From contig NZ_CP041406.1 in the NCBI RefSeq assembly GCF_014905135.1, positions 1,054,001 through 1,118,000 on the forward strand: a stretch of DNA of 64,000 bases, given 5' to 3'. Every line of letters starts with the position of its first letter. Within the stretch, counting starts at the first letter, position 1. Under the pieces are notes generated by a model, which saw nothing but the letters and a program-made list of their open reading frames with translations, did no database searches and had not been told where the DNA came from. This stretch comes from Sulfurimonas paralvinellae. Its GTDB lineage: Bacteria; Campylobacterota; Campylobacteria; Campylobacterales; Sulfurimonadaceae. The translations under genes were made by a program, and so were the position numbers. This document shows, one piece after another, positions 34,447 to 42,990 of the stretch.

Positions 34447-34955
34447 GTACACAAAAATCACCAAAGAACAAAAGCGGCATTATTATGCTTGGCATTGTTA
34501 TTCTGCTCTATACCATACTCTACTTCTATCATCCCGATAAAATTATTGCATCGTTCAAAGCCAGTCTTGAAACATTAAAGATGATAGTCCCTATTTTACT
34601 TATCGTCTTTTTTCTCATGGCACTGCTGAACACTTTTATAGATGAAAAAAGTATTGCAAAGCATTTGGGAGAAGACAGTGGAGTAAAAGGCTGGACTATT
34701 ACCCTTTTTGGCGGCATATTAAGCCATGGACCAGGATACATCTGGTACCCGATGCTAGAAGAGTTACGAAAAAAAGGAGCCCTTGACGGGCTTATAGTGG
34801 CATTTTTATATGCACGTTCCATTAAGCTTCCATGGCTGCCGCTTATGATAAGCTATTTTGGACTTACGTTTACATTTGTTCTTAGTTTTTACGTTATTTT
34901 AGGCGCATTCTTTCAAGGCTTTATAACAAATAGACTTTCCAAAACTATTCACTAA
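34443..34955 (+). CDS. Half-size permease, second member (permease/DUF318-like)
   Basis: 170 residues with about five membrane helices. The segment GGILSHGPGYIWYPMLEELRKKG mirrors the corresponding part of the first half gene, supporting a split two-repeat permease. It starts at a GTG that overlaps the previous stop (GTGA). It converges with gap, leaving only one base between the stop codons and no visible hairpin terminator. Confidence 0.7.
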   Translation: MSTQKSPKNKSGIIMLGIVILLYTILYFYHPDKIIASFKASLETLKMIVPILLIVFFLMALLNTFIDEKSIAKHLGEDSGVKGWTITLFGGILSHGPGYIWYPMLEELRKKGALDGLIVAFLYARSIKLPWLPLMISYFGLTFTFVLSFYVILGAFFQGFITNRLSKTIH

Positions 34956-34956
34956 A

Positions 34957-35964
34957 CTACATATTCTCAGCGATATAGTCCGCTACTTCTAAGAGTCGTT
35001 GAGAGTAGCCATACTCATTGTCATACCATGCCATCACTTTGATCATTCTATTGCCCACTACAGAAGTAGAAAGCCCGTCGACTATAGAGGAGTGACGATT
35101 ACCTATGATATCTGAAGATACTATCTCATCCTGTGTAAATTCCAAAATACCATTTAACTCGCTTTGAGAAGCTTCTAAAAAGGCCTTATTGACATCATCA
35201 ATACTCACCTCTTTATTCAGCAGTGCCACAACTTCTGTGATTGCTCCATCAGGAACAGGAACACGAAGCGCCATAGCTTCCATTTTCCCTTCCAACGCAG
35301 GGATAACTTCTACTGTAGCAATAGCCGCACCTGTCGTTGTCGGAATAATATTTACTGCAGCTGCACGACCGCGTCTACGTTTTTTAGCACGCTTATCAAC
35401 AGTAACTTGTGAAGATGTGTAAGCATGTGTCGTTGTTATCATCGCATTCTCTACACCGAAGTTTTCCTCAAGCACTTTCATCACAGGAGCCAAAGAGTTT
35501 GTTGTACAAGAAGCATTTGAAATGATATGATGCTTTTCATTGTCATACTCTTTTTCATTAACACCTTTTACTATTGTCAAGTCAACATTCTTTCCAGGAG
35601 CTGAGATAAGCACTTTTTTCGCTCCCGCTTGAATATGCTGCACAGCTAATGTGCCATCGGTAAAGCGTCCCGTACAGTCTATGACGATATCTATGCCTAG
35701 ATTTTTCCATGGCAATTCCAGTGGATTATGATTACTTACGATTGTGATTTCATGCCCATCAATGATAAGTTTATTCTCAGCCGTAGCAATGTCAAAATCT
35801 GCTCTTCCATGGACAGAATCATATTTTAAAAGATATGCCGCATCTTCTACACTCGAAGTATTTGCAGCAACGATCTCACAGTTTTTTGGAAGGTTGTTTA
35901 TATAATGTCTAAGTACTTGATTTCCAATACGTCCAAGTCCATTAATTGCTACTCTTTTTTTCAT
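34957..35964 (-). CDS. gap: Glyceraldehyde-3-phosphate dehydrogenase
   Basis: 335 residues with the Rossmann start KKRVAINGLGRIGNQVLRHY, the catalytic Cys in NASCTTNSLAPV, and YDSVHGRADFD and WYDNEYGYSQR for substrate binding. After strand 2 the usual NAD-selecting Asp is missing (AANTSSVED), as in NADP-using Gap2/GapB enzymes, so an anabolic NADP role is possible. It ends the operon ppsA-hdeD-aldolase-gap, which runs pyruvate to sugar phosphates. Confidence 0.95.
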   Translation of the reverse strand: MKKRVAINGLGRIGNQVLRHYINNLPKNCEIVAANTSSVEDAAYLLKYDSVHGRADFDIATAENKLIIDGHEITIVSNHNPLELPWKNLGIDIVIDCTGRFTDGTLAVQHIQAGAKKVLISAPGKNVDLTIVKGVNEKEYDNEKHHIISNASCTTNSLAPVMKVLEENFGVENAMITTTHAYTSSQVTVDKRAKKRRRGRAAAVNIIPTTTGAAIATVEVIPALEGKMEAMALRVPVPDGAITEVVALLNKEVSIDDVNKAFLEASQSELNGILEFTQDEIVSSDIIGNRHSSIVDGLSTSVVGNRMIKVMAWYDNEYGYSQRLLEVADYIAENM

Positions 35965-35977
35965 TTTTTATTTCTCC

Positions 35978-36880
35978 CTATGCAAGTAATTTAAGTGCTT
36001 CTTTTACTGTTGCATCTTCAGCAGTTATCGCGTAGATGGCATTTGCCATTTTTATTGCTTCTTTAAGCGGTCTTTGATGGATATTTCTGCCCGTTCCGTT
36101 GCCACGGCTGCCGCCTTTATGTATCTGCTCATACAACTCTTCTAGAAACTCTTTTTCATCTATTTTTGCGCCGCCTTCACAGAGTACCCCTGTTCTGCCT
36201 GCTGCCATCGTTGCCTCACGCAATAGTTTTGAGCTGAATTTACCTTTTTTGTTAAAAGGTACTTTGAGTTTTACAAAGTCTGCACCAAGTGCAGCACCTA
36301 CACCTGCAGCACCCGCAATGAGATGCCCATCATGTTCATCTTTTACAAATCTTCCTTTTGGATAGATCCAAAGTACACATAGAAGACCGTTCTTATGGGC
36401 TTCATGCACAATGCTTGCTGCCTGCGTGAGCATCTCATGTTCATACGCACCGCCAAGATAGAGCGTGTAACCCACACCTTTGATGTCAAGACCGCTCTCT
36501 TTTGCAAACTTAACCACATCACCCACACTCAGCCAAGCCTTTGAATAAGGGTCTATTTCGTCATAAGGTACGAGGTTCGTTTTTGAATTGAGTTTGACAA
36601 GATACGGAATGTTGTTGTAATCTCGCCCATATCTGCTGATAAGCCCAAACTGCGTTGCAAAAACTCCAATCTTAGCCTGTGAAGCAATCTGAAACATATG
36701 TTCAGGAGAGTTATCTTCAAGTGGGATATCTTTGCCGTAAAAATCATTGTTAAGATGCTCGACCTTTTGGTCACCTGCAAAAAGCATCAAGCGGTTTTTC
36801 CCGTTTGTTGCCTCTTTCAAATTTTTTTTATATATAGAAACTTTGTTTGCGGGAACATCCGCCGGAATATTGAACTTCAT
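35978..36880 (-). CDS. Class I fructose-bisphosphate aldolase, DeoC/FbaB (archaeal) type
   Basis: 300 residues, TIM-barrel aldolase. Visible are the LMLFAGDQKVEHLN opening, LCVLWIYPKGRF, the Schiff-base strand ADFVKLKVPF with its Lys, and LCEGGAKIDEKEFLE. It is related to archaeal FBP aldolase rather than to class II FbaA. Placed between gap and the HdeD gene, it gives the sugar-forming step of the gluconeogenic operon. Bifunctional aldolase/phosphatase identity is not supported: that family has a different fold and metal ligands. Confidence 0.85.
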   Translation of the reverse strand: MKFNIPADVPANKVSIYKKNLKEATNGKNRLMLFAGDQKVEHLNNDFYGKDIPLEDNSPEHMFQIASQAKIGVFATQFGLISRYGRDYNNIPYLVKLNSKTNLVPYDEIDPYSKAWLSVGDVVKFAKESGLDIKGVGYTLYLGGAYEHEMLTQAASIVHEAHKNGLLCVLWIYPKGRFVKDEHDGHLIAGAAGVGAALGADFVKLKVPFNKKGKFSSKLLREATMAAGRTGVLCEGGAKIDEKEFLEELYEQIHKGGSRGNGTGRNIHQRPLKEAIKMANAIYAITAEDATVKEALKLLA

Positions 36881-37470
36881 TATTTATCTCCATCTTTATC
36901 TTCATCATCTATATCTTGCACAAAGGCACCGCCAAGCAGTAATGCAACACCATCAAAGAGCAGACTGATACCGACTAAAATTCCAATAAGAAAAAGTGAA
37001 CTCATCGGCCAGCCGATAACAAACAGTACACCAAGAGCCAAAGAAGTTATAGCGTTAAAGAGCCATACAAGCCATATCTTTTGTGGTCTGAGTGAAAGAG
37101 CAAGTGAAAAACCTGCAAACGCATCTGAAAAGAAGTAGATAGCAAAGACAAGCCCCAATGCTGCTGCACCTTGAATAGGATAGTAAAGAATGAAAAATGA
37201 GGAGAGAACAAGTATAAAGCTCTTGAGCCATCCATGCCAATCTTCTTTATTACTCCTGTAAGTCATCACACCTGCAGAAATTCCGGCAAACATCATCAGA
37301 TAAGCAACCAGCATAACTGTAGTAACACTCATAAAAGTAGGAAAGAAAATCCCGATAGCACCAAAAAGGACAAATATACTCCCACTTATCTTTGCATGTT
37401 TTTTGAAATTGTCTACAAGGTTTTTATTGATATTCATCTCAAGATTTAAATTTTTATGCCATTTCCACAT
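36880..37470 (-). CDS. HdeD-family (DUF308) membrane protein
   Basis: 196 residues with about six membrane helices in three similar pairs, as in HdeD/DUF308 proteins, with the acidic C-terminal tail DIDDEDKDGD. In E. coli HdeD is linked to acid resistance at high density. The strong AGGGAG before ATG 37470 decides the start; an internal ATG 33 bases down is less likely. It lies three bases after ppsA and overlaps the aldolase gene by one base, an unusual insertion in a carbon-metabolism operon. Confidence 0.8.
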   Translation of the reverse strand: MWKWHKNLNLEMNINKNLVDNFKKHAKISGSIFVLFGAIGIFFPTFMSVTTVMLVAYLMMFAGISAGVMTYRSNKEDWHGWLKSFILVLSSFFILYYPIQGAAALGLVFAIYFFSDAFAGFSLALSLRPQKIWLVWLFNAITSLALGVLFVIGWPMSSLFLIGILVGISLLFDGVALLLGGAFVQDIDDEDKDGDK

Positions 37471-37473
37471 TTT

Positions 37474-39888
37474 CTATCTCCCTAACTCGGTTTCGAGTTT
37501 ACCGATATTTTCTATCGTTTTTAACACAGTGTCCGGATTGAGACTCATAGACTCGATTCCAAGACGCACAAGATACTCTGCCATTTCCGGATAATCTGAT
37601 GGTGCCTGACCACAGATGCCGCTGTGACGATTGTTGCGTTTACACCCTTCAACTGCGAGACGGATCATCTCTTTGACGCCCTCATCTCTCTCATCGTAAT
37701 CAAACGCGACCACTTCACTGTCACGGTCAACACCTAAAGTAAGCTGCGTGAGGTCATTACTTCCGATGCTAAAGCCGTCAAAAAGTTTACTGAAGTTGTC
37801 TATCTGAATGACATTGTTTGGAATTTCACACATCACATAGATCTTCAGTCCGTTTTCACCCTGTTTGAGTCCATATTTTGCCATAGTATCAAGAACACGC
37901 TGTCCTTCATCTATACGGCGGCAAAATGGTATCATCAGTATGACATTGTCAAATCCCATTTCATCCCGTACACGCTTCATAGCTGCACACTCAAGTGCAA
38001 ACCCCTCTTCATAACGTGGATGCGCATATCTTGAAGCACCGCGGAAACCTATCATAGGATTATCTTCTTTAAGCTCAAAAGTACTGCCGCCAAGCAGTGT
38101 CGCATACTCGTTTGACTTAAAGTCACTCATACGAACGACACATGGTTTTGGATAGACGGCAGAAGCGATGGTTGCAACACCTTCGGAGAGCGTTTTTACG
38201 AAAAAATCTTCCATATTTTCATAAGCTTGGGTAAGCTCTTGCAGTTTCGCGCGTGTTTCATCATCGACTTGTTCAGGATGTTTGAGTGCCATTGGGTGTG
38301 CTTTGATGTATTCATTGATGATAAACTCCATTCTAGCCAGACCGATACCGTCAACCGGTAAAGATGCAAGGGAGAAAGCGATGTCGGGATTACCAAGGTT
38401 CATCATGATCTCTGTTTTTGTTTTAGGCAGATGAGAGAGATCTGTTTTGATGATCTCAAAATCCAAAATCCCTTCATAGATATGCCCCTCTTCCCCTTCT
38501 GCACAACTCACGGTAACGGCATCTGCATCTTTGAGCACTTCGGTCGCATTGTCACAGCCAACGACAGCTGGAATGCCTAGCTCACGTGAAAGTATCGCCG
38601 CATGGCACGTTCGTCCGCCTTTGTTAGTGATGATGGCAGCAGCTATCTTCATAATAGGTTCCCAGTCAGGGTTAGTTGTATCAGCGACAAGCACTTCTCC
38701 TGCTTTAAAGGTGTCAAGCTCTTTGACACTTGCAATGTAGTGTGCTTTCCCCTGCCCTATCTTCGTACCAATAGCCTGTCCGGTAACAAGCAGTTTGCCT
38801 TTTTCTTTGAGATGATAGGTCTCTAGGATCGTGCCTTTTTTCTGACTCTGCACTGTCTCAGGACGAGCCTGCACCATATAAAGCTCTCCGTCTATACCGT
38901 CTTTTGCCCACTCCATATCCATCGGTTTATGGAAACCGGCTTTTTGAGAATAGTGGTTTTCAACTTTGATGGCATAACCGGCAAGCACCATAACATCATC
39001 GTCTGTTATACAAAAGTGGGATTGTTCTTCTGGTGTTGTCGGGATATTTTTCGTATATTCAACGGCAATGTTGTCAAGGTTGATGGTATCGGTAAATATC
39101 ATCTTTTTCTCTTTTGAGCCAAGTGAGCGTTTTAAAACAGTGCGGAAACCTTTGCTATATGTCGGCTTATGCACATAAAACGCATCCGGATTTATCGTTC
39201 CCTGAACGACATTCTCACCAAGCCCAAGCGCTGCATTTATAAAGACAACATCTTTAAAACCTGTTTCCGTGTCGAGAGAAAACATAACTCCACTTGCACC
39301 AATGTCACTGCGAACCATTTTCATCACAACAACAGAGAGATAGACCTTCAGATAATCAAAACCGTTATCATATTTATAGTGAATGGAGCGGTCTGTAAAG
39401 TTTGAGGCAAGACAGCGTTTGTAAGCATCGAGGAGTTCATCTGCATTTGCGATATTTAGGTAAGTGTCATTCTGTCCGGCAAAAGAGGCTTCGGGAGAAT
39501 CTTCAGCAGTTGCAGAGGAACGTACGGCAAGTGAGAGACTCTCGCCATATTCTTCTTTGAGTTTTTCATATGCGGCTAAGATATCGGCTTGTAGATCATC
39601 GGGCAGTCTGCAGCTGTAAACTATATCGCGGCAGTTCTCTCCTGCACGCTGCAGAGCATCGACATCATTTACATCCAAACTATCAAGCTGTGCATGCAGT
39701 TTTCCCCATGCACTATTACTTTCAAGTACATATCTGTAGGCACTCGATGTTACGGCAAAGCCGTTGGGAACGCGGACACCTTCACTTGTCAGGTTTTGAT
39801 ACATCTCTCCAAGCGAAGCATTTTTACCGCCGACTTCGGCAACATCTTCTATGCCTATTTCATTAAACCATTTAATATTTTGTGACAT
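37474..39888 (-). CDS. ppsA: Phosphoenolpyruvate synthase
   Basis: 804 residues. It converts pyruvate + ATP to PEP + AMP + Pi. The N-terminal nucleotide-binding domain (SLAVRSSATAEDSPEASFAGQ) is followed by the swivelling phosphohistidine domain GGRTCHAAILSRELGIPAVVG, with His in TCHA, and the C-terminal TIM barrel with GSNDLTQLTLGVDRDS and the catalytic Cys region HSGICGQAPSDYP. First gene of the ppsA-hdeD-aldolase-gap operon; it serves net sugar synthesis in an autotroph. Confidence 0.96.
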   Translation of the reverse strand: MSQNIKWFNEIGIEDVAEVGGKNASLGEMYQNLTSEGVRVPNGFAVTSSAYRYVLESNSAWGKLHAQLDSLDVNDVDALQRAGENCRDIVYSCRLPDDLQADILAAYEKLKEEYGESLSLAVRSSATAEDSPEASFAGQNDTYLNIANADELLDAYKRCLASNFTDRSIHYKYDNGFDYLKVYLSVVVMKMVRSDIGASGVMFSLDTETGFKDVVFINAALGLGENVVQGTINPDAFYVHKPTYSKGFRTVLKRSLGSKEKKMIFTDTINLDNIAVEYTKNIPTTPEEQSHFCITDDDVMVLAGYAIKVENHYSQKAGFHKPMDMEWAKDGIDGELYMVQARPETVQSQKKGTILETYHLKEKGKLLVTGQAIGTKIGQGKAHYIASVKELDTFKAGEVLVADTTNPDWEPIMKIAAAIITNKGGRTCHAAILSRELGIPAVVGCDNATEVLKDADAVTVSCAEGEEGHIYEGILDFEIIKTDLSHLPKTKTEIMMNLGNPDIAFSLASLPVDGIGLARMEFIINEYIKAHPMALKHPEQVDDETRAKLQELTQAYENMEDFFVKTLSEGVATIASAVYPKPCVVRMSDFKSNEYATLLGGSTFELKEDNPMIGFRGASRYAHPRYEEGFALECAAMKRVRDEMGFDNVILMIPFCRRIDEGQRVLDTMAKYGLKQGENGLKIYVMCEIPNNVIQIDNFSKLFDGFSIGSNDLTQLTLGVDRDSEVVAFDYDERDEGVKEMIRLAVEGCKRNNRHSGICGQAPSDYPEMAEYLVRLGIESMSLNPDTVLKTIENIGKLETELGR

Positions 39889-39920
39889 CTTACAACTCCA
39901 TATATCTGTTATAAGATAAT

Positions 39921-39940
39921 TTTACTCCTTTTAGAGTAAA
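39921..39940. promoter_or_regulatory. Inverted repeat between arsC and ppsA
   Basis: TTTACTC-N6-GAGTAAA is a perfect seven-base inverted repeat, 32 bases upstream of the ppsA ATG and 17 bases after the arsC stop. It lacks a T-run, so it is less like a terminator than an operator for ppsA. I cannot name a regulator. Confidence 0.4.
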
Positions 39941-39956
39941 TGGAAGATGACAAATA

Positions 39957-40361
39957 TCAACAAAGCTCTTTTTTGATGATTGGCAGCAGTTCTTTCTCCA
40001 TTCGGTCATATGTTTTTTCATACTCTTCTTCAGCCTTGCCGCTTGGATCTTCAAAACCGACATGAATGGTTTTAACAGCTTTTGGAAACATAGGACAGGT
40101 CTCTTTTGCTGCATCACATACGGTTACAACAAGGTCAAAAGGAGTATCAAGTACGGTTTCGATTACTTTCGAGTGATACTCGTCTTTCCATTCTCCTTTT
40201 GACTCAAGTAGAGCCTTTGCATGAGGGTTCACTTTTCCGCTTGCTTTCACACCTGAGCTTTGTGCATGAACACAATCACCTAGTTTTGCATTGATCATCG
40301 CTTCAGCCATAATAGAGCGGCAACTATTTCCTGTACAAAGTATCAGCACATTTTTTTTCAT
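39957..40361 (-). CDS. arsC: Arsenate reductase, thioredoxin-coupled (low-MW phosphatase fold)
   Basis: About 134 residues. It reduces arsenate to arsenite with three cysteines: the P-loop nucleophile Cys9 in CTGNSCRS, then the pair in VVTVCDAAKETCP. This is the thioredoxin-type ArsC, and thioredoxin-like genes lie nearby. ATG 40361 is chosen: it overlaps the arsR stop as ATGA and has GAAGG nine bases upstream; an ATG at 40370 sits directly on that signal. Confidence 0.95.
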   Translation of the reverse strand: MKKNVLILCTGNSCRSIMAEAMINAKLGDCVHAQSSGVKASGKVNPHAKALLESKGEWKDEYHSKVIETVLDTPFDLVVTVCDAAKETCPMFPKAVKTIHVGFEDPSGKAEEEYEKTYDRMEKELLPIIKKELC

Positions 40362-40681
40362 ATTTTGCATCCTTCATTTTCTGATGTTTTATTTAATTTT
40401 GGAAGTTTTACATCAAGATGACGTATCTCTTCTATAGCTTCACTTCTAAATCTGTCTATGGGACTGCGTAATGAATAATATGCCCACGTTCCTTTTCTCT
40501 CAACACGCAAAAATCCTGCATCTTTGAGTATCTTTAAATGGCGAGAAAGACGGGATTGTATCATATCGAGTGAATTTTGCAGATCACAGACACAACACTC
40601 TCCATTCTCATCTAAAAAACGCAGTAAAAGCACCCGTGTTTCATCATTTAATGCAGCGACTGTTCTTAAAAAATCTTCCAT
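40358..40681 (-). CDS. arsR: ArsR-family metalloregulator
   Basis: About 107 residues, winged-helix repressor. The arsenic-binding cysteines are in ECCVCDLQ (Cys29, 30, 32), in the position of the ELCVCDL site of ArsR. The recognition helix follows (SRLSRHLKILKDAGFL). ATG 40681 is taken; a GTG two codons earlier is possible. Its own promoter (40710-40752) carries an operator shared with the permease promoter at 43966-44014. Arsenite (As(III)) binding would release it. Confidence 0.93.
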   Translation of the reverse strand: MEDFLRTVAALNDETRVLLLRFLDENGECCVCDLQNSLDMIQSRLSRHLKILKDAGFLRVERKGTWAYYSLRSPIDRFRSEAIEEIRHLDVKLPKLNKTSENEGCKI

Positions 40682-40709
40682 ATTCACTCTCTTTTATTCA
40701 CGTTATACA

Positions 40710-40752
40710 AGTATAGCAAATTTATTCCAATATATCAATATATCTTGATATA
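40710..40752 (-). promoter_or_regulatory. arsR promoter with ArsR operator
   Basis: On the minus strand TTGATA (40733-40738) and TATACT (40710-40715) are 17 bases apart, 29 bases before the arsR start. The operator TATATCAA-N6-TTGATATA (40731-40752) has perfect eight-base arms and covers the -35. Binding would exclude polymerase. The same core and geometry recur at 43966-44014. Confidence 0.75.
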
Positions 40753-40761
40753 TAATATTTC

Positions 40762-41652
40762 TTATGCGATGATATTTTTATTATCATCTCTCTCATATTC
40801 ACACTGAAAAGTCGTGTGTTCAATGTCAAAACTGTCATGCAGCTTTTTCTCGAGTCTCTCAATAACGGCATTTGACACGGATAGCGGCACATCTTCGTTA
40901 AAATCCAAATGTGCTTCTAAATGGATATGATTATCATCAAGTTTCCATACGTGAATATGATGTACATTCTTAATCTCAGACTCTTCTTCAATAGTTTTGG
41001 CGATCTCTTCTATATCGATCCCTTCCGGAGTGAACTGCATCAGTATCGCACTGCTCTCACGAACAAGACCAAAAGATGCCCAGATAAGATAGAGTGCTAT
41101 TAAGGCAGAAACCACAGGATCGATCCAAAAAAGTCCGAAGTAGTACATCAAAACACCACCGCCGACAACAGCCACACTTGTCATAACATCTGTTAAAAGA
41201 TGCAGATAGGCCGCTTTTATGTTCATATTGTCATGAGCGTCATCTTTGACAAGTAGTACACTGGCAGCATTAAGTACAATACTTAAGGTTCCAAGCCCGA
41301 TAACCCAGACAGAATTAATCGGCTCTGGATGATAAAACTTGTGAAAAGCTTCTATGACAAGAAAGATAGCAATTCCAATAAGCACCGAAGCATTGAAAAG
41401 TGCCGCCAATATCTCGGCACGTTTATAACCAAATGTCTTTGACTCATTATTTGGACGGGCTGCCAAACGGTTGGCAAAGTAAGCGATAAAAAGTGCCAAT
41501 ACATCACTGAAATTATGCATTGCATCGCTCAAAAGAGCCAGTGATCCTGACATTATTCCTCCCACAATCTGTGAAAGTGTAATGATGATGTTCAAAACGA
41601 TAGTGATAAAAAGATTTTTACCACTTACATCGTGATGGTGATGTTCACTCAT
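40762..41652 (-). CDS. Cation diffusion facilitator, ZitB/CzcD-like
   Basis: 296 residues, six membrane helices, exports divalent cations (Zn2+, perhaps Cd2+ or Co2+) against protons. The His-rich N-terminus HHHHD and the conserved HNFSD and HLLTDVMTSVAVVGG (HD pair in helix 5) bind metal. The C-terminal cytoplasmic domain has HIHVWKLDDNHIHLEAH, as in CDF ferredoxin-like domains. Last gene of the run from the permease at 43941; its stop lies just upstream of the arsR promoter. Confidence 0.93.
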   Translation of the reverse strand: MSEHHHHDVSGKNLFITIVLNIIITLSQIVGGIMSGSLALLSDAMHNFSDVLALFIAYFANRLAARPNNESKTFGYKRAEILAALFNASVLIGIAIFLVIEAFHKFYHPEPINSVWVIGLGTLSIVLNAASVLLVKDDAHDNMNIKAAYLHLLTDVMTSVAVVGGGVLMYYFGLFWIDPVVSALIALYLIWASFGLVRESSAILMQFTPEGIDIEEIAKTIEEESEIKNVHHIHVWKLDDNHIHLEAHLDFNEDVPLSVSNAVIERLEKKLHDSFDIEHTTFQCEYERDDNKNIIA

Positions 41653-41661
41653 ATTTTTTCC

Positions 41662-42030
41662 TTAATTAAAAAATTTTTTTATTTCTTGAGCTTCCAAGAT
41701 ACCGACATGTCTATAGATTTCATTGCCTTGGCTATCTACGACAATCTGTGTCGGAATCATCTGAACACGCAGTCTGTAAGCCGCTTCCCGCTCTTTATGA
41801 ACATTGACAAAATAGATAGGATACTCGGGATGTTTCTGTTTTATCACATAAAGTTTTCTACCCATTACCTGACAGCTGCGACAGGTATCCGAGCCAACTT
41901 CAATAAATGTTCTCTTATGCTTACCTATCTGCTGCAAAACTTCTGCAAAAGGAGTCTCGCGCAACATTGGTTCCTGTCCAAAAAGATTGAACACCATAAA
42001 AAGTGTTACTAACAATATTTTTTTCATCAC
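41662..42030 (-). CDS. Exported thioredoxin-like protein
   Basis: 122 residues with a signal peptide (about 1-18, ending NLFGQ) and a short thioredoxin fold. The redox site is CRSC in VGSDTCRSCQVMGRK; the cis-Pro is in VQMIPTQIV. It would act in the periplasm, receiving electrons from the CcdA-like protein encoded just upstream (six bases). Function is inferred as a thiol reductase linked to the ArsR-controlled operon. Confidence 0.85.
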   Translation of the reverse strand: MMKKILLVTLFMVFNLFGQEPMLRETPFAEVLQQIGKHKRTFIEVGSDTCRSCQVMGRKLYVIKQKHPEYPIYFVNVHKEREAAYRLRVQMIPTQIVVDSQGNEIYRHVGILEAQEIKKFFN

Positions 42031-42036
42031 TTATCC

Positions 42037-42738
42037 TTAAATTTGTAAATATGCTTCATAGAAGAAATAGACTCCAAAAAGCAGTAAAAGAAGTGCAAAA
42101 CTCTTATTTATATAATTTGAAAATTTTGTCACTCTTTTGTTTGACACAATACTTTGCGTAAATCCGACTGAAACACCTGCTAAAAGTAGTAAAAGCGAAT
42201 GCCCAAGAGAAAAACTTAGTATCAAACCATACGCATACAAATATCCACTGCTGCCTGCCGTCGTTATGATGGCAAAAAGCGGTGCCGATGCACAAGGCGT
42301 ACTCACAAGTCCAAAAATCAGACCGATCATCAAGCCGCCAAAGAGTCTATACTCGATAAAGTGCTCGATGATAGAAGATTTATCCAACTCACCCAAATAT
42401 CCAAGCGCATACAGAGCGATCAAGATACTGACAACACCTGCAATGACATACGCCCACATCGGCGCAACAGAAAAAAAGCCGCCGAATTTTGCAACAATGA
42501 AACCAAGCACAGAAAAACTAAGTGCCACGCCAAGTGCAAAAAGAGCTGTAAAAGCATAAGTATAAAGCACTTTTTTATGCCCGCTCAAATCTTTGTTCAC
42601 AGCCACTGCACTTGCAACAAGCAGAGGGACAGCAACAAGTGAACACGGTGCTACAGCGGTAATACTCCCTGCTCCAAATGCTCCTAAAAAGGCTAAATAT
42701 GAGTGAGCATTAAGAAGTGCTAACAGCGTTTCCTGCAC
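42037..42738 (-). CDS. CcdA/DsbD-type thiol electron carrier
   Basis: 233 residues with six membrane helices. Two conserved Pro-Cys sites, TAVAPCSLVAVPLL (helix 1) and VSTPCASAPLFA (helix 4), form the membrane disulfide that moves electrons from cytoplasmic thioredoxin to the periplasm. It lies between two thioredoxin-like genes (one exported, one cytoplasmic), so the three form a complete relay. One base separates it from the redox-active disulfide gene. Confidence 0.92.
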   Translation of the reverse strand: MQETLLALLNAHSYLAFLGAFGAGSITAVAPCSLVAVPLLVASAVAVNKDLSGHKKVLYTYAFTALFALGVALSFSVLGFIVAKFGGFFSVAPMWAYVIAGVVSILIALYALGYLGELDKSSIIEHFIEYRLFGGLMIGLIFGLVSTPCASAPLFAIITTAGSSGYLYAYGLILSFSLGHSLLLLLAGVSVGFTQSIVSNKRVTKFSNYINKSFALLLLLFGVYFFYEAYLQI

Positions 42739-42739
42739 T

Positions 42740-42982
42740 TTATTTTTGTGCTTCTTCTATCATCTTGACCACTTCATCGACTGTTGGTACTTTACCTGTT
42801 GATTTAACAACACCGTCAATCACAAGTCCGGGAGTGCTCACTACATTGTACTCCATAATTTTCATGATATCTTCCACTTTTTCCACCTGATGAAAACCAC
42901 CGACTTTTGCAACCGCCTGTTTCACAACTTCTTCAAGTGTTTTGCATTTTGCACAACCTGTTCCTAAAATTTCTATTTTCAT
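42740..42982 (-). CDS. Small thioredoxin-family protein (redox-active disulfide protein 2 type)
   Basis: 80 residues, glutaredoxin-size, with CAKC near the N-terminus (ILGTGCAKCKTL) and the cis-Pro in VVSTPGLVIDG. It belongs to the TM0996/MTH895 thioredoxin group often encoded next to ArsP-like permeases and CcdA. It is cytoplasmic (no signal peptide) and sits eight bases from the permease gene. Confidence 0.9.
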   Translation of the reverse strand: MKIEILGTGCAKCKTLEEVVKQAVAKVGGFHQVEKVEDIMKIMEYNVVSTPGLVIDGVVKSTGKVPTVDEVVKMIEEAQK

Positions 42983-42990
42983 TTTTTCTC

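Noticed and set aside
17131-36221. The octamer explained only by Leu-Arg-Glu codons (CTG CGT GAG)
   Set aside because: Many sense-oriented copies are in this frame, but about half the copies are in the opposite orientation and read as Leu-Thr, His-Ala or Ser-Arg, so codon choice does not account for the whole excess.
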